DNA from: Altererythrobacter lutimaris
Lineage (GTDB): Bacteria > Pseudomonadota > Alphaproteobacteria > Sphingomonadales > Sphingomonadaceae
Direction of reading: 5' to 3'
Assembly (NCBI RefSeq): GCF_013371495.1
Contig: NZ_JABWTA010000001.1
Span: forward strand, 2,144,693 to 2,208,692
DNA: 64,000 bases
Shown: positions 52,969-61,885 of the stretch, in pieces
Position numbering within the stretch: the stretch's first letter is position 1
Layout of the letters: every line of letters begins with the position of its first letter
The notes under the pieces: model-generated
Databases searched by the model: none
What the model was told of the DNA's origin: nothing
What the model saw: only the letters and a program-made list of their open reading frames with translations
Made by a program: the position numbers and the translations under genes

Positions 52969-54247
52969 GAATATCCTTTTGCTTGGCTCGGGTGGACGCG
53001 AACATGCGTTAGCGTGGAAGCTGGCGCAATCCCCAAGCTGCACCAAACTCTTCGCATCCCCTGGCAATCCGGGCATCGCAGAGGAGGCCGAACTGGTTAG
53101 CGTTGATGCAGGCGATCATGGCGCGGTCGCCAGCTTTTGTGCGAGCCATGCGATCGGTCTGGTCGTGATCGGCCCGGAAGCGCCGCTGGTTAATGGTTTG
53201 GCCGACAGCCTGCGCAGCAAAGGCACCCCCGTCTTCGGCCCTTCGAAGGCAGCCGCGCAATTGGAGGGCAGCAAGGGCTTCACCAAGGATCTGTGCGAGC
53301 GCGCGAACATTCCCACCGCAGGGTATGTCCGCACGTCTTCACTGGATCAAGCGATGACAGCTCTTGCAAGTTTCGATGCGCCTTACGTGCTCAAGGCTGA
53401 TGGCCTCGCGGCCGGCAAGGGCGTTGTGATCGCTGAAACGCGTGCTGATGCCGAGGCGGCGCTATCCGACATGTTTGGCGGGCAATTCGGCGAAGCAGGT
53501 GCAGAGGTCGTTGTCGAGGAATTCATGACCGGCGAGGAGGCGAGCTTCTTCGCGCTCACTGATGGGGAGGCAATCATCCCCTTCGGAACCGCGCAAGACC
53601 ACAAGCGCGTGGGCGATGGCGATACCGGCCCGAATACTGGCGGAATGGGCGCATACTCGCCCGCGCCGGTTTTGACGGACGCATTGCAAGCACGCGTGAT
53701 GACAGAGATCATCGAGCCGACCGTCAGCACCATGGCAGCAGAAGGCATGCCTTATTCAGGCGTGCTCTATGCTGGCCTGATGCTGACTGACGAAGGCCCG
53801 AAGCTGATTGAATACAATTGCCGCTTCGGCGATCCGGAATGCCAGGTGCTGATGATGCGCTATCAAGGCGATCTCGCGGCAACCATGCTGGCTTGCGCAA
53901 AGGGCGAGCTGGCTTCGCTTGGCGATGAAGCGCTTAGCTTTGATCCGCGAACTGCGCTCACCGTTGTGATGGCAGCCAACGGCTATCCGGGCACGCCTGA
54001 GAAAGGCGGCGCGATCGATCTGGCGGATAGCCAAGCGGACGGCGCGAAGGTATTCCATGCGGGAACTGCGCTTTCTGACGGGAGACTCGTGGCAAGCGGA
54101 GGGCGCGTCTTGAACGTCACTGCGCTCAGGGATTCGGTAACTTCGGCACAATCAGCGGCTTACTCTGCGGCAGGAAAGATACACTTCCCAAGCGGATTTT
54201 GTCGAAGCGACATTGGCTACCGCGAAGTGGCCCGCGAGCAGGGTTGA
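52967..54247 (+). CDS. purD: phosphoribosylamine-glycine ligase
   Basis: A 426-aa GAR synthetase, the second step of purine synthesis. It begins with the canonical [20 protein letters not shown], and has an ATP-grasp core ([56 protein letters not shown]) and [17 protein letters not shown]. The start codon overlaps that of xseA head to head, so its promoter must lie inside xseA. It is the second purine gene in the window, far from purH. Confidence 0.98.
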   Translation: MNILLLGSGGREHALAWKLAQSPSCTKLFASPGNPGIAEEAELVSVDAGDHGAVASFCASHAIGLVVIGPEAPLVNGLADSLRSKGTPVFGPSKAAAQLEGSKGFTKDLCERANIPTAGYVRTSSLDQAMTALASFDAPYVLKADGLAAGKGVVIAETRADAEAALSDMFGGQFGEAGAEVVVEEFMTGEEASFFALTDGEAIIPFGTAQDHKRVGDGDTGPNTGGMGAYSPAPVLTDALQARVMTEIIEPTVSTMAAEGMPYSGVLYAGLMLTDEGPKLIEYNCRFGDPECQVLMMRYQGDLAATMLACAKGELASLGDEALSFDPRTALTVVMAANGYPGTPEKGGAIDLADSQADGAKVFHAGTALSDGRLVASGGRVLNVTALRDSVTSAQSAAYSAAGKIHFPSGFCRSDIGYREVAREQG

Positions 54248-54450
54248 TCCCAAGCCTTTACTAGCTGCCTGATTTCCTACGTATTTCATCTGGGTTGCGA
54301 AGATTGTGGGCTCCGCTCACGGTCTAATTCATTTCGGGCTGTGGAAAAATTCACGCCTCACCCCCCTCCCGGCACGCTTCGTAAGTGCGTATAAGACGGG
54401 CTCGACAATCATACGGTCGCATTCAGTTTAACAAGAACGAAGGTGGTATG

Positions 54451-54606
54451 ATGTCCTCGCTGAGATACCATAGTCAGGGTACCAATAACTGGTTGCCAAA
54501 TTCACGGCCGCTGGACCCTGAAGCAAGACGTGCAAAGTTCGGCCCGATCCGGCCGATGGGATATGAGGAACGCTCTTGGTTGTCCTCGCTGTTCTCCCGG
54601 CGCTGA
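54451..54606 (+). CDS. unknown 51- to 52-aa basic small protein
   Basis: A short frame starting at ATG 54451 (or the adjacent ATG 54448) with GAAGG at 54439-54443. It encodes a soluble, basic, aromatic-containing peptide with SSLRYHSQGTNNWLPNSRPL and a C-terminal ERSWLSSLFSRR. An intrinsic terminator follows at 54632-54651. The own ribosome-binding site and terminator argue for a real, separately transcribed gene. I recognise no family. Confidence 0.65.
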   Translation: MSSLRYHSQGTNNWLPNSRPLDPEARRAKFGPIRPMGYEERSWLSSLFSRR

Positions 54607-54631
54607 GCATGTGAATTTTTGACGTGATAGA

Positions 54632-54651
54632 CCGGCCTGGCCGGCTCTTTT
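54632..54651 (+). terminator. intrinsic terminator after the small gene
   Basis: CCGGC / GCCGG stem with a CTG loop, followed by CTCTTTT. It lies 25 bp past the small protein's stop. Confidence 0.7.
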
Positions 54652-54746
54652 GTGTATCCCGCATTCTGCTGCGCATCCGGCATGTGGCGCCTGTTGTTGA
54701 TTTAGCCAGAGTGCTTAGCTGGTCCGCCATGGATTCCGGCGCAAAG

Positions 54747-54760
54747 TTGATTCAGATCAA
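54747..54760. promoter_or_regulatory. FNR/FixK-type box upstream of the cytochrome c gene
   Basis: TTGATTCAGATCAA matches TTGAT-N4-ATCAA exactly and lies 48-61 bp upstream of the cytochrome start, a typical place for activation. Confidence 0.75.
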
Positions 54761-54807
54761 TGCGCAATGGCCATCAAAGGCTCATTGATTCAGGCGGGAG
54801 ATGTCCG

Positions 54808-55209
54808 ATGAAAACCGCTTTTGCTGCCTTAACGCTCACCGCCGTTCTGAGTTTGAGCGCCTGTGCAACCATGGAAACCAAACGCAGCGTTTCCGCGCGG
54901 GCTGATGCGCCTGAACAGGCTGTTGCGCTCAATCGGACAGCCAAGGATCGGCATGGTTTCGTCCAGGCCGCCTGCGGCGGCTGTCACGCCGTCGATCCGC
55001 CGGGATTAAGCCCCAACCCGCAAGCGCCAACTTTTGAATCGATTGCCAACCGGCCCGGCCTTACGGAGGATACTCTCGCGGACTGGCTAACCGATGCGCA
55101 CAATTATCCTGAAGTCATGGATTTCGATCTGGAGGCTCGCCATGTCGAGTGGGTGGCGGAGCATATGATATCGCTCCGCCGCAAAGACTATACACCGGCG
55201 CCAAGCTGA
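54808..55209 (+). CDS. c-type cytochrome lipoprotein
   Basis: A 133-aa lipoprotein: the signal (FAALTLTAVLSLSAC) has a lipobox LSAC, and a single heme site AACGGCHAVDPP (CxxCH) follows at about residues 57-61. A Met candidate for the distal ligand is in YPEVMDFDLEARH. It is a small class I-like cytochrome, probably membrane-tethered in the periplasm, passing electrons. The exact FNR box upstream suggests induction under low oxygen. The partner oxidase or reductase is not in the window. Confidence 0.9.
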   Translation: MKTAFAALTLTAVLSLSACATMETKRSVSARADAPEQAVALNRTAKDRHGFVQAACGGCHAVDPPGLSPNPQAPTFESIANRPGLTEDTLADWLTDAHNYPEVMDFDLEARHVEWVAEHMISLRRKDYTPAPS

Positions 55210-55213
55210 ACCT

Positions 55214-56209
55214 CTAGCTGAGCTTGTCAGCCATCAATTGCTTCATGTCGGCTTCGGGGCGCGGGCCATAATGGCTGATGACTTCAGCTGCTGCGATGGC
55301 TCCACGCCTCAAGCATGCGGCGAGGTTTTCGCCCTTGGCATGGCCTGACAGGAAGCCAGCAGCAAATTGATCGCCAGCGCCGGTCGTATCGATCACCGCG
55401 TCGATCGGCTCTGCGGCAACTTCCGCGCGCTCGCCATGAGCAACGGCAACCGCGCCTTTTTCGCTTCGGGTAGCGACGAGAACAGGGACCTTGCCCGCGA
55501 TGGCCGCGATCCCTGCGTCAAAGTCGCCCTCGCCTGTCAGTGTTGCAAGCTCGCTTTCGTTGACGAACAGAATATCGATAACACCATCTTCAATCATCGC
55601 TCGGAAATCATCGCCATGGCGGTCAATTACGAAGCTCTCGCTTGCAGTGAAAGCAATCTTGCGACCTGCCTTGCGGGCGACATCGATTGCGCGGCGCATC
55701 GCTCGTCGTGGCTCCTCCGGGTCCCACAGATAGCCTTCAAGATAGAGTATCGAACCACTTGCAATGAGATCTTCATCCAGGGCTTCAGCTGGCAGGAATT
55801 GGCCTGCACCGAGGAAGGTGTTCATCGTGCGCTCGCCATCGGGCGTTACAAAGATCAAGACGCGGCCCGTCGCAGGTTCGCCGCTTCGTGCGGGCGTATC
55901 AAAGTCAATGCCGGTGGCGCGCATGTCGTGCGCGAAGACCTTGCCCAACTGGTCATCAGCAACCTGCCCAATGAACGCGCATTGCAGCCCCAACGTGGAA
56001 AGCCCCGCAAGCGTGTTCGCAGCAGATCCGCCAGAGAGTTCGCGCGCTGGCGGCATGGATGCATAAAGCTCGTCCGCTCGCGCCTCATCGACCAGTGTCA
56101 TTCCGCCGCGATTAAGCTGGAGCTCCTCGATAAGCTCGTCTGGGCAAGAAGCGATGATATCAACAACGGCATTACCAATCGCGATCACGTCATAGCGGGG
56201 TTCGGCCAC
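55214..56209 (-). CDS. PfkB-family carbohydrate kinase, probable adenosine kinase
   Basis: A 331-aa ribokinase-fold enzyme beginning MAEPRYDVIAIGNAVVDIIA. The family's two signatures are present: ELSGGSAANTLAGLSTLGLQ near residue 60, and the catalytic DTTGAGDQFAAGFLSGHAKG with the base Asp. The GGSAANT form and overall length match the adenosine kinase group common in alphaproteobacteria. Sugar kinase activity cannot be excluded. It converges with the cytochrome gene, 4 bp between stops. Confidence 0.9.
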   Translation of the reverse strand: MAEPRYDVIAIGNAVVDIIASCPDELIEELQLNRGGMTLVDEARADELYASMPPARELSGGSAANTLAGLSTLGLQCAFIGQVADDQLGKVFAHDMRATGIDFDTPARSGEPATGRVLIFVTPDGERTMNTFLGAGQFLPAEALDEDLIASGSILYLEGYLWDPEEPRRAMRRAIDVARKAGRKIAFTASESFVIDRHGDDFRAMIEDGVIDILFVNESELATLTGEGDFDAGIAAIAGKVPVLVATRSEKGAVAVAHGERAEVAAEPIDAVIDTTGAGDQFAAGFLSGHAKGENLAACLRRGAIAAAEVISHYGPRPEADMKQLMADKLS

Positions 56210-56353
56210 GTACTAATCCTGTTTTGAGAAGAAATATTACTGCGGGGACGCCTAGCGGCTCGGCTCACCTTAGCCAAGGGGCGGATTGCACATGTCGCCC
56301 AAGCAAGTGGATTGACGTAAAGAGATGCCAAAGCGAAAGACAAAAGCTGACTT

Positions 56354-57040
56354 ATGCATCTCGCCATTTCCTCTATCATTAGGGCGTTTGGTCAGCTGGC
56401 AGACCCGGCAATCCTGCGCGTGCTGGCGAAGAGCTTTGCCATTACACTCGGCGTGTTCGTCGCGTTCGCATGGGCAATTGTGCAAAGCCTGCCTTGGCTG
56501 CTGGGCGAGTATCTCGATCTTGAAGGCGACGCCTACATTGTCATCGGCACACTAATCGCTGTGCTGAGCGCCTGGTTCCTGTTCCGTGTGGTCGCGCTTG
56601 CCGTGTTGCAGTTCTTTGCCGATGAAGTTGTGACTGCCGTGGAGGCACGCCATTATCCCGATGCTGCGAACCGGACACGCAAGCTCCCATTCCGCGAAGA
56701 CCTTGGCAATTCGCTACGCGGTATTGGAAGGACACTGGGCTTCAATGCATTGGCCTTGCCACTCGCCATCGTGTTGTTCTTCACTGCCATCGGTCCAGCG
56801 ATTGTCTTCCTGCTGGTCAATGCCGTTTTGTTGGGCCGAGAACTGACAGATATGGGCTGGCTTAGGCATAGAGCCTCGCCACAAGACAGCACTCCGGTCG
56901 GGCCATTCGAGCGCCTTGCGCTTGGCGGAGCAGTAGCTGGACTGATGCTGATTCCCTTCGTCAATATCCTCGCGCCAGTGATAGGCGCTGCTGCAGGAAC
57001 GCATATGGTTCAGAAGAAGATGAAAAATAACCATGATTGA
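56354..57040 (+). CDS. EI24 / CysZ-type membrane protein
   Basis: A 228-aa membrane protein with four or five hydrophobic segments: SFAITLGVFVAFAWAIVQSL, YIVIGTLIAVLSAWFLFRVV, ALALPLAIVLFFTAIGPAIV and GGAVAGLMLIPFVNILAPVI. The pattern with PFREDLGNSLRGIGRTLGF between segments fits the EI24/CysZ group. CysZ in Escherichia coli moves sulfate, but the role here is unproven. Its 3' end overlaps the following gene by 8 bp. Confidence 0.8.
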   Translation: MHLAISSIIRAFGQLADPAILRVLAKSFAITLGVFVAFAWAIVQSLPWLLGEYLDLEGDAYIVIGTLIAVLSAWFLFRVVALAVLQFFADEVVTAVEARHYPDAANRTRKLPFREDLGNSLRGIGRTLGFNALALPLAIVLFFTAIGPAIVFLLVNAVLLGRELTDMGWLRHRASPQDSTPVGPFERLALGGAVAGLMLIPFVNILAPVIGAAAGTHMVQKKMKNNHD

Positions 57041-57542
57041 TCTTCGGAACCTCGTCAGAGCCAGTTCTGCCTTCGCGCTTGCCGGACTTCTCAGCGGATG
57101 TGCATCAAGCGGGCCCGTTTTCATTCCCAGTGGGCCGCCCAATGCTGGAGGAGCACCAAACCCTCAAACATCAACGCGGCAAACGACCACTCAGCCGACG
57201 AGATCTGGCTCATTGCCACCCGCATCGACGAGCAGACCAACCCCCACGATCTCCACCACCACCCGTCGTACCCCGCAGATCATGCGCGCGCCGGGACTTG
57301 AAAATGTGATCGGGGCTTCTGCCAGCCAGCTGGAACGCCGGTTTGGCCAGGCGCGGCTCCGCGTTCAGGAAGGCGATGCGCTGAAGCTGCAATTCAGCGG
57401 AGAGCCGTGTGTTTTGGATGTTTATCTCTATCCCATGCGTCAGAGCAGTACGCCCAGCGCCACACATGTCGAAGCACGTCGTGCCAGCGACGGAAAGCCG
57501 GTGGACAGAGCTTCCTGTGTCGAGGCCCTGCGCCGCATGTGA
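57033..57542 (+). CDS. unknown lipoprotein with Ser/Thr/Pro-rich linker
   Basis: A 169-aa protein. The N-terminus (ASSAFALAGLLSGCASSGPV) is a lipoprotein signal with lipobox LSGC. Residues about 35-85 are low-complexity Thr/Pro/Ser. The compact C-terminal domain (LENVIGASASQLERRFGQAR to RRM) looks like a small SmpA/BamE-style fold, but that likeness is weak. Two Cys (GEPCVLD, RASCVEA) may pair. It overlaps the EI24-type gene by 8 bp, so the two are cotranscribed. Confidence 0.75.
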   Translation: MIDLRNLVRASSAFALAGLLSGCASSGPVFIPSGPPNAGGAPNPQTSTRQTTTQPTRSGSLPPASTSRPTPTISTTTRRTPQIMRAPGLENVIGASASQLERRFGQARLRVQEGDALKLQFSGEPCVLDVYLYPMRQSSTPSATHVEARRASDGKPVDRASCVEALRRM

Positions 57543-57621
57543 TCGCGCTTCGACGGTGGTAACCCGGTCTTAAGCCTGTTCTGCGACAATCTCCCGCGAA
57601 AACAGGGGATACCATTCGCAT

Positions 57622-58563
57622 ATGAGCATTCAGTTCTCTCAACTCGCCGCCAAAGTCGCGGAAGACGGTGTCGTGACGCCATCCGAACTTGCCGATCTGC
57701 GCCAGCTCGGCTGGGGCGACGGCAAGATCTATCGCGAAGAAGCCGAAGCCATCTTTGCGATCAACAACACATTGAAGTCACGCGATGACCAATGGGTCGA
57801 CTTTTTCGTGGAAGCGATCAGCGAATTTGTCCTCAATGGATCCGAGCCGCGCGGCATGTGCGATGAAGATGAAGCCAAGTGGCTGATCGGCGCCCTCGAC
57901 CACGACGGAAAACTCGACAGCATGGCCGAGCTCGAGACCCTCGTGCGAATTGTCGAGAAAGCTCAAAACGTGCCCGACCTGCTCAAGAATTACGCGCTGC
58001 GTCAGATTGAGCAGGCCGTCCTGACAGGGACCGGCCCAACGCGTTGCGGCGGCAACCTTGCCGCCTGCCACATCTCGGCTGCCGAATGCCGCCTGGTGCG
58101 CCGGTTGATCTTTGCCAGCGGCGGCCATGGTCCGGCTGCTGTCAGCCGCCATGACGCGGAGTTCCTGTTCCGTTTGAAGGACGAAACGCTGCAGGAAGAG
58201 AACGCACCGCAATGGGATGACCTGTTCGTTGATGGTGTTGCGAATTACTTGAAGGGATTCGCCCTCACCAATGCTCAACTGGACCATGCACGTGTGAAAG
58301 AGCTTGAGAGCTTCATCGCTGACAACAAACCTCGCGTTGGCCGCTTTGTTGGCGCAATGGCCCGCGAGTTGCCACAAGTGCACAATCACTTTGGCAAAGT
58401 CTTCGGCAAGAAGCCCGAAGGTCAGAACTATACAGAAGCGGCGGCTGCCGGAAACCTGGTCGATGACAATGAGCAAGTCTGGCTTGAAAAGATGATCGAC
58501 AACGATGGCGAAGTCGATGATCTCGAACGCGCTCTGCTGACGCGGATCATGGAAGAAGGTTGA
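57622..58563 (+). CDS. unknown 313-aa protein made of two diverged repeats
   Basis: A soluble protein without signal peptide. Two halves can be lined up. IYREEAEAIFAINNTLKSRD (about 37-56) matches VSRHDAEFLFRLKDETLQEE (about 173-192), and the following WVDFFVEAISEFVLNG matches WDDLFVDGVANYLKGF. The blocks WLIGALDHDGKLDSMAELET and WLEKMIDNDGEVDDLERALL each contain a D-x-DG-x-x-D motif. The insert between has Cys/His (RCGGNLAACHISAAECRLV). The plan recalls TerB-like or EF-hand-like helical modules, but I cannot assign it. It is a single gene, convergent with the SUF operon. Confidence 0.75.
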   Translation: MSIQFSQLAAKVAEDGVVTPSELADLRQLGWGDGKIYREEAEAIFAINNTLKSRDDQWVDFFVEAISEFVLNGSEPRGMCDEDEAKWLIGALDHDGKLDSMAELETLVRIVEKAQNVPDLLKNYALRQIEQAVLTGTGPTRCGGNLAACHISAAECRLVRRLIFASGGHGPAAVSRHDAEFLFRLKDETLQEENAPQWDDLFVDGVANYLKGFALTNAQLDHARVKELESFIADNKPRVGRFVGAMARELPQVHNHFGKVFGKKPEGQNYTEAAAAGNLVDDNEQVWLEKMIDNDGEVDDLERALLTRIMEEG

Positions 58564-58566
58564 CCG

Positions 58567-59034
58567 TCAACCTTTAAGGGCGACGAAACCGGTTTCAGCA
58601 AGCTCCCGCCAGCGTCGCTGCCGGTGGCCATAGAACACGCGCGCAAACAACGCGACGAAAGGCGTGAGCAGGCCTGCCTCGATATCGACGCGGTCGGTGT
58701 AGCGCGTGCCTTGGCCTTCGGGTTCAATGAAAATCCAGTGGTCCCAGCGCTTGATCAGCGTTCCATGACCGTTGTCACGCAATATCCTGCGGGCGCCTTG
58801 AGCGGGCGGGAATTCAATCCCGATGGTTTGTTCGCCGATGGGCAAGAAGCCGAAGGCGAGCATTCCCGCGGGGTGCTCGCCTTCTGACCAGCGTTCAGGA
58901 AACTTTCCACTCGCTGGCACGAATCTCACCATAGGCGCTGCGATATGTTCCAGCAGCGCTGAAGTCTGAACTCGGTCCCAGACCTCGTCAGGATGTATTG
59001 GAAGATGGGTGGTTAGCTCGACGCGCGTCGCCAT
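58567..59034 (-). CDS. SRPBCC-family (START-like) protein at the end of the SUF operon
   Basis: A 155-aa protein with a helix-grip pattern: RVELTTHLPIHPDEVWDRVQ at the start, a central FGFLPIGEQTIGIEFPPAQG, TRYTDRVDIEAGLLTPFVAL and a closing amphipathic helix. Such domains bind hydrophobic ligands; the ligand is unknown. Its start overlaps the stop of the A-type carrier gene by 1 bp, so it is translated with the SUF genes. It may be a passenger. Confidence 0.82.
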   Translation of the reverse strand: MATRVELTTHLPIHPDEVWDRVQTSALLEHIAAPMVRFVPASGKFPERWSEGEHPAGMLAFGFLPIGEQTIGIEFPPAQGARRILRDNGHGTLIKRWDHWIFIEPEGQGTRYTDRVDIEAGLLTPFVALFARVFYGHRQRRWRELAETGFVALKG

Positions 59035-59390
59035 CAGACCATGAAGCTCTCACCGCAACCGCATGCGCCCTTCGCATTCGGATTTTCGAACACAAAGCCT
59101 GCGGTAAAGTCGTCCTCGACCCAGTCCATGATCGAACCAACGAGGTACAGCACGCTCGCGCCGTCGATGTAGAAAGTCCCGCCGGGCGTTTCGATCTTTT
59201 CGTCGAACTTCGCTTCTTCCGTTACGTAGTCAACGGAATAGGCAAGACCCGAGCAACCGCGCCGCGGGGTCGAGAGTTTCACACCGATCGCATCTTCAGG
59301 GGCGTTGCTCATCAATTCAGCGATGCGCGCTTCTGCACCTTCCGTGAGTTCGACAGCGGCGGGAATTTCGCGGGTTTTTGTGTCAGCCAT
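59034..59390 (-). CDS. A-type iron-sulfur cluster carrier (SufA/ErpA family)
   Basis: A 118-aa HesB/IscA-family protein. Its three conserved Cys are in TPRRGCSGLAYSVDYV and the terminal GACGCGESFMV. It receives Fe-S clusters from the SUF scaffold and passes them to apo-proteins. The SUF operon context favours SufA, though sequence alone does not separate SufA from ErpA. It begins 1 bp after the SufT-like gene. Confidence 0.93.
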   Translation of the reverse strand: MADTKTREIPAAVELTEGAEARIAELMSNAPEDAIGVKLSTPRRGCSGLAYSVDYVTEEAKFDEKIETPGGTFYIDGASVLYLVGSIMDWVEDDFTAGFVFENPNAKGACGCGESFMV

Positions 59391-59391
59391 A

Positions 59392-59895
59392 TCAAAGCAT
59401 CCCTAATTCTAGCCGCGCTTCATCGCTCATCTTGTCCGGGCCCCAGGCAGGCTCCCAGACGAGATTGACTTCCGCGTCGCGAATACCCGGAACGCTTGCT
59501 GCGCGCAGCTCAACCTCGCCAGGCATGGTTTCCGCAACGGGGCAATGCGGTGTCGTCAGCGTCATCGTGACGATGGCATCGCATTCCTCATCGACCTCGA
59601 CATTGTAGATCAGGCCCAGATCGTAGATGTTGACCGGTATCTCCGGGTCGTAAATCTCTTTGAGTGCTGCAATGACCGCATCATGCAGCTCACCGCCGGG
59701 TTCACCGGGCGCGACATTCTCAGGCTTCTTCGCAAGGAACCCTTCGAGATAGTCGCGCTTGCGCTCCAGCTTTTCTGCTGCAGTCTCTTCGTCAGGATCA
59801 ATCGCATCGTCCACGCGTGCACGGCGCGGCTTGACGACCTGCTCGTTCGGAGCCGGCGCTGCGACAAATTCCTTTTCATCGGATGGCTTGTTCAT
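59392..59895 (-). CDS. SUF-associated DUF59 (MIP18-like) protein, SufT type
   Basis: A 167-aa protein. A charged N-terminal extension (about 1-60) precedes the DUF59 domain: ALKEIYDPEIPVNIYDLGLI, then VTMTLTTPHCPVAETMPGEV with the conserved Cys, and VNLVWEPAWGPDKMSDEARL. The SufT class assists Fe-S cluster maturation. The start overlaps the sufS stop by 4 bp. Confidence 0.92.
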   Translation of the reverse strand: MNKPSDEKEFVAAPAPNEQVVKPRRARVDDAIDPDEETAAEKLERKRDYLEGFLAKKPENVAPGEPGGELHDAVIAALKEIYDPEIPVNIYDLGLIYNVEVDEECDAIVTMTLTTPHCPVAETMPGEVELRAASVPGIRDAEVNLVWEPAWGPDKMSDEARLELGML

Positions 59896-61115
59896 CCGAA
59901 CAGTCTCCTTGTTCTCGCAATGCCTTCAAGCAATGCATCAATATCGCTATCATCAGAGTAGAGGCCGAAGCTGGCGCGAGCCGTCGCCGGAACACCGAGA
60001 TGGTCCATCAGCGGCTGCGCGCAGTGGTGACCGGCACGTATGGCGACATTCTGCTCATCCAATATAGTGCCGAGATCGTGCGGATGAACCCCGTCCATAG
60101 CAAAACTCACTATTCCTGCGCTGTCTGCGGGACCGAAAACGGTCATGTCATTCATGTCGAGCAATTCGCGCTGCAATCGCCGCACCAGAGCAGTCTCGCG
60201 CGCGTGGATCGTCTCAAGGTCGATGGCCTCGACATAGTCGATCGCCGCAGCCAACCCGATCGCTTCCGTGATCGCTGGCGTACCCGCTTCGAAGCGCTGC
60301 GGAGGCGGTGCGTAAGTCGTCTTCTCGAATGTCACGCGGTCGATCATCGCACCGCCGCCTTCCCATGGCGGCATCGCATCGAGAATGTCCGAACGTGCCC
60401 ACAACACGCCAATGCCAGTCGGACCGTAGAGCTTGTGTGCGCTGAAGACGTAGAAGTCGCAATTGAGCGCCGCCATATCGAGCGTAAGACGCGGCGCGGC
60501 CTGGCAGCCGTCAAGCAACAGCTTAGCCCCGACCGCATGCGCCATGGCCGCTGCGCGCTTCGCATCAAGCACTGAGCCCAGCACGTTGGAGACATGCGCG
60601 AGCGCGACCAACTTGTGCTCTGGTGAGAGCATGGTTTCCGCTGCATCCAGGTCGATCTGGCCATCGTCTGTCAGGGGGCACACATCGATGTGCGCACCGA
60701 CCCGCTCTGCCAGCAATTGCCACGGCACGATATTGGAATGATGTTCGAGCGTTGAAAGCAGGATACGTCCGCCTGCCTTGAGGTTCGCATCGCCCCAGCT
60801 GTTCGCGACGAGGTTGATCGCTTCGGTTGCGCCGCGCGCGAAGACAATCTCTTCTTCGCGCGCTCCAATAAAGTCCGCAACCCGCCGCCGCGCCGCTTCA
60901 TAGCGCGTAGTCATTTCAGCCGAGCGCGCATAAACGCCGCGATGGACTGTCGCATAATCTTCGCCCAAAGCGCGCGCCACCGCATCGATCACAGCGCGCG
61001 GTTTCTGCGAAGTCGCGCCGGTATCGAGATAATGCCACGGCTTCCCGTCAGCCGTTGTGAGGCCAGGAAAGTCGCTGCGATAATCAGCGGTCAAGATAGG
61101 GGCAGGCGCGTTCAA
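59892..61115 (-). CDS. sufS: cysteine desulfurase SufS
   Basis: A 407-aa group II cysteine desulfurase, PLP-dependent, which supplies sulfur for Fe-S assembly. Typical stretches are HYLDTGATSQKPRAVIDAVA, RGVYARSAEMTTRYEAARRR, the PLP Lys in YVFSAHKLYGPTGIGVLW, and the catalytic Cys in RAGHHCAQPLMDHLGV. Length is normal. It overlaps sufD and the SufT-like gene by 4 bp each. Confidence 0.97.
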   Translation of the reverse strand: MNAPAPILTADYRSDFPGLTTADGKPWHYLDTGATSQKPRAVIDAVARALGEDYATVHRGVYARSAEMTTRYEAARRRVADFIGAREEEIVFARGATEAINLVANSWGDANLKAGGRILLSTLEHHSNIVPWQLLAERVGAHIDVCPLTDDGQIDLDAAETMLSPEHKLVALAHVSNVLGSVLDAKRAAAMAHAVGAKLLLDGCQAAPRLTLDMAALNCDFYVFSAHKLYGPTGIGVLWARSDILDAMPPWEGGGAMIDRVTFEKTTYAPPPQRFEAGTPAITEAIGLAAAIDYVEAIDLETIHARETALVRRLQRELLDMNDMTVFGPADSAGIVSFAMDGVHPHDLGTILDEQNVAIRAGHHCAQPLMDHLGVPATARASFGLYSDDSDIDALLEGIARTRRLFG

Positions 61116-61885
61116 ATCGTCGCCTCTTCCAGCTGTTCGAGCGTGCGTTCGAGCATCCGCTCGCGCGTGTCTGGATCGTCAAGTTCAACGAAGGCGTCGC
61201 CAATAAAGGCCTGCACCAACAGCTTGCGCGCGAGGTGTGGCGGAATGCCGCGCGCCGCCATGTAATAGGCCGCGTTCTGGTCGAGCTCGCCAATCGCTGC
61301 ACCGTGTGCGCACTGGACATCGTCTGCGAAGATCTCCAGTTCAGGCTTGGTGTTGGCGCTCGCGCCTTTCTCCAGCAGGATTGCGCGAAAGCTCTGCGCA
61401 GCATCGGTTTTCTGCGCATCGCGCGCAACTTCGATCCGGCCAAGGAAATTGCCCGTAGCTTTGCCCCACTGAACGCTGCGCACGGTCTGGTTGCTCGTCG
61501 CATGGGGGTCTGCGTGAATGGTGCGTGTGACGAATTCCTGGACCTTCTCGCCGCCGCCCACAGTCACGCCACCAAATTCGAAATGCGCGCCTTCTTCAAG
61601 GGTCACTTCGATTTCGATGCGCTGATATTTGCCGCCTGCGATGACATGAAAGGCCTCATAGCGAGCGCCTTTGCCGACATGCACGCGGACGCGCTCGACA
61701 TTTCCGGGACAGTCAGCACCTGCATCATGGAACGCGCAATGGCGCAGTGTTTCGCCAGCTGGGACTTCGTGCGTTGCCCAATGCGCCAGATGCGCAGGAT
61801 CGGACGCTGCGAGGAAGTCGCTATCTGCATAGCGCCACGCTTCGTCCTTGTTGGTCGGACGCTCGAGAGTGGCCGCCTCAGACAT
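61112..61885 (-). CDS. sufD: Fe-S cluster assembly protein SufD (short form)
   Basis: A 257-aa SufD, shorter than the roughly 420 residues in Escherichia coli but with the family core: FEFGGVTVGGG-type strands, TIHADPHATSNQTVRSVQWG, and AAIGELDQNAAYYMAARGIP followed by LVQAFIGDAFVELDD. It forms the SufBCD scaffold. The start overlaps the sufC stop by 8 bp. I see no frameshift; the short form looks native. Confidence 0.93.
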   Translation of the reverse strand: MSEAATLERPTNKDEAWRYADSDFLAASDPAHLAHWATHEVPAGETLRHCAFHDAGADCPGNVERVRVHVGKGARYEAFHVIAGGKYQRIEIEVTLEEGAHFEFGGVTVGGGEKVQEFVTRTIHADPHATSNQTVRSVQWGKATGNFLGRIEVARDAQKTDAAQSFRAILLEKGASANTKPELEIFADDVQCAHGAAIGELDQNAAYYMAARGIPPHLARKLLVQAFIGDAFVELDDPDTRERMLERTLEQLEEATI

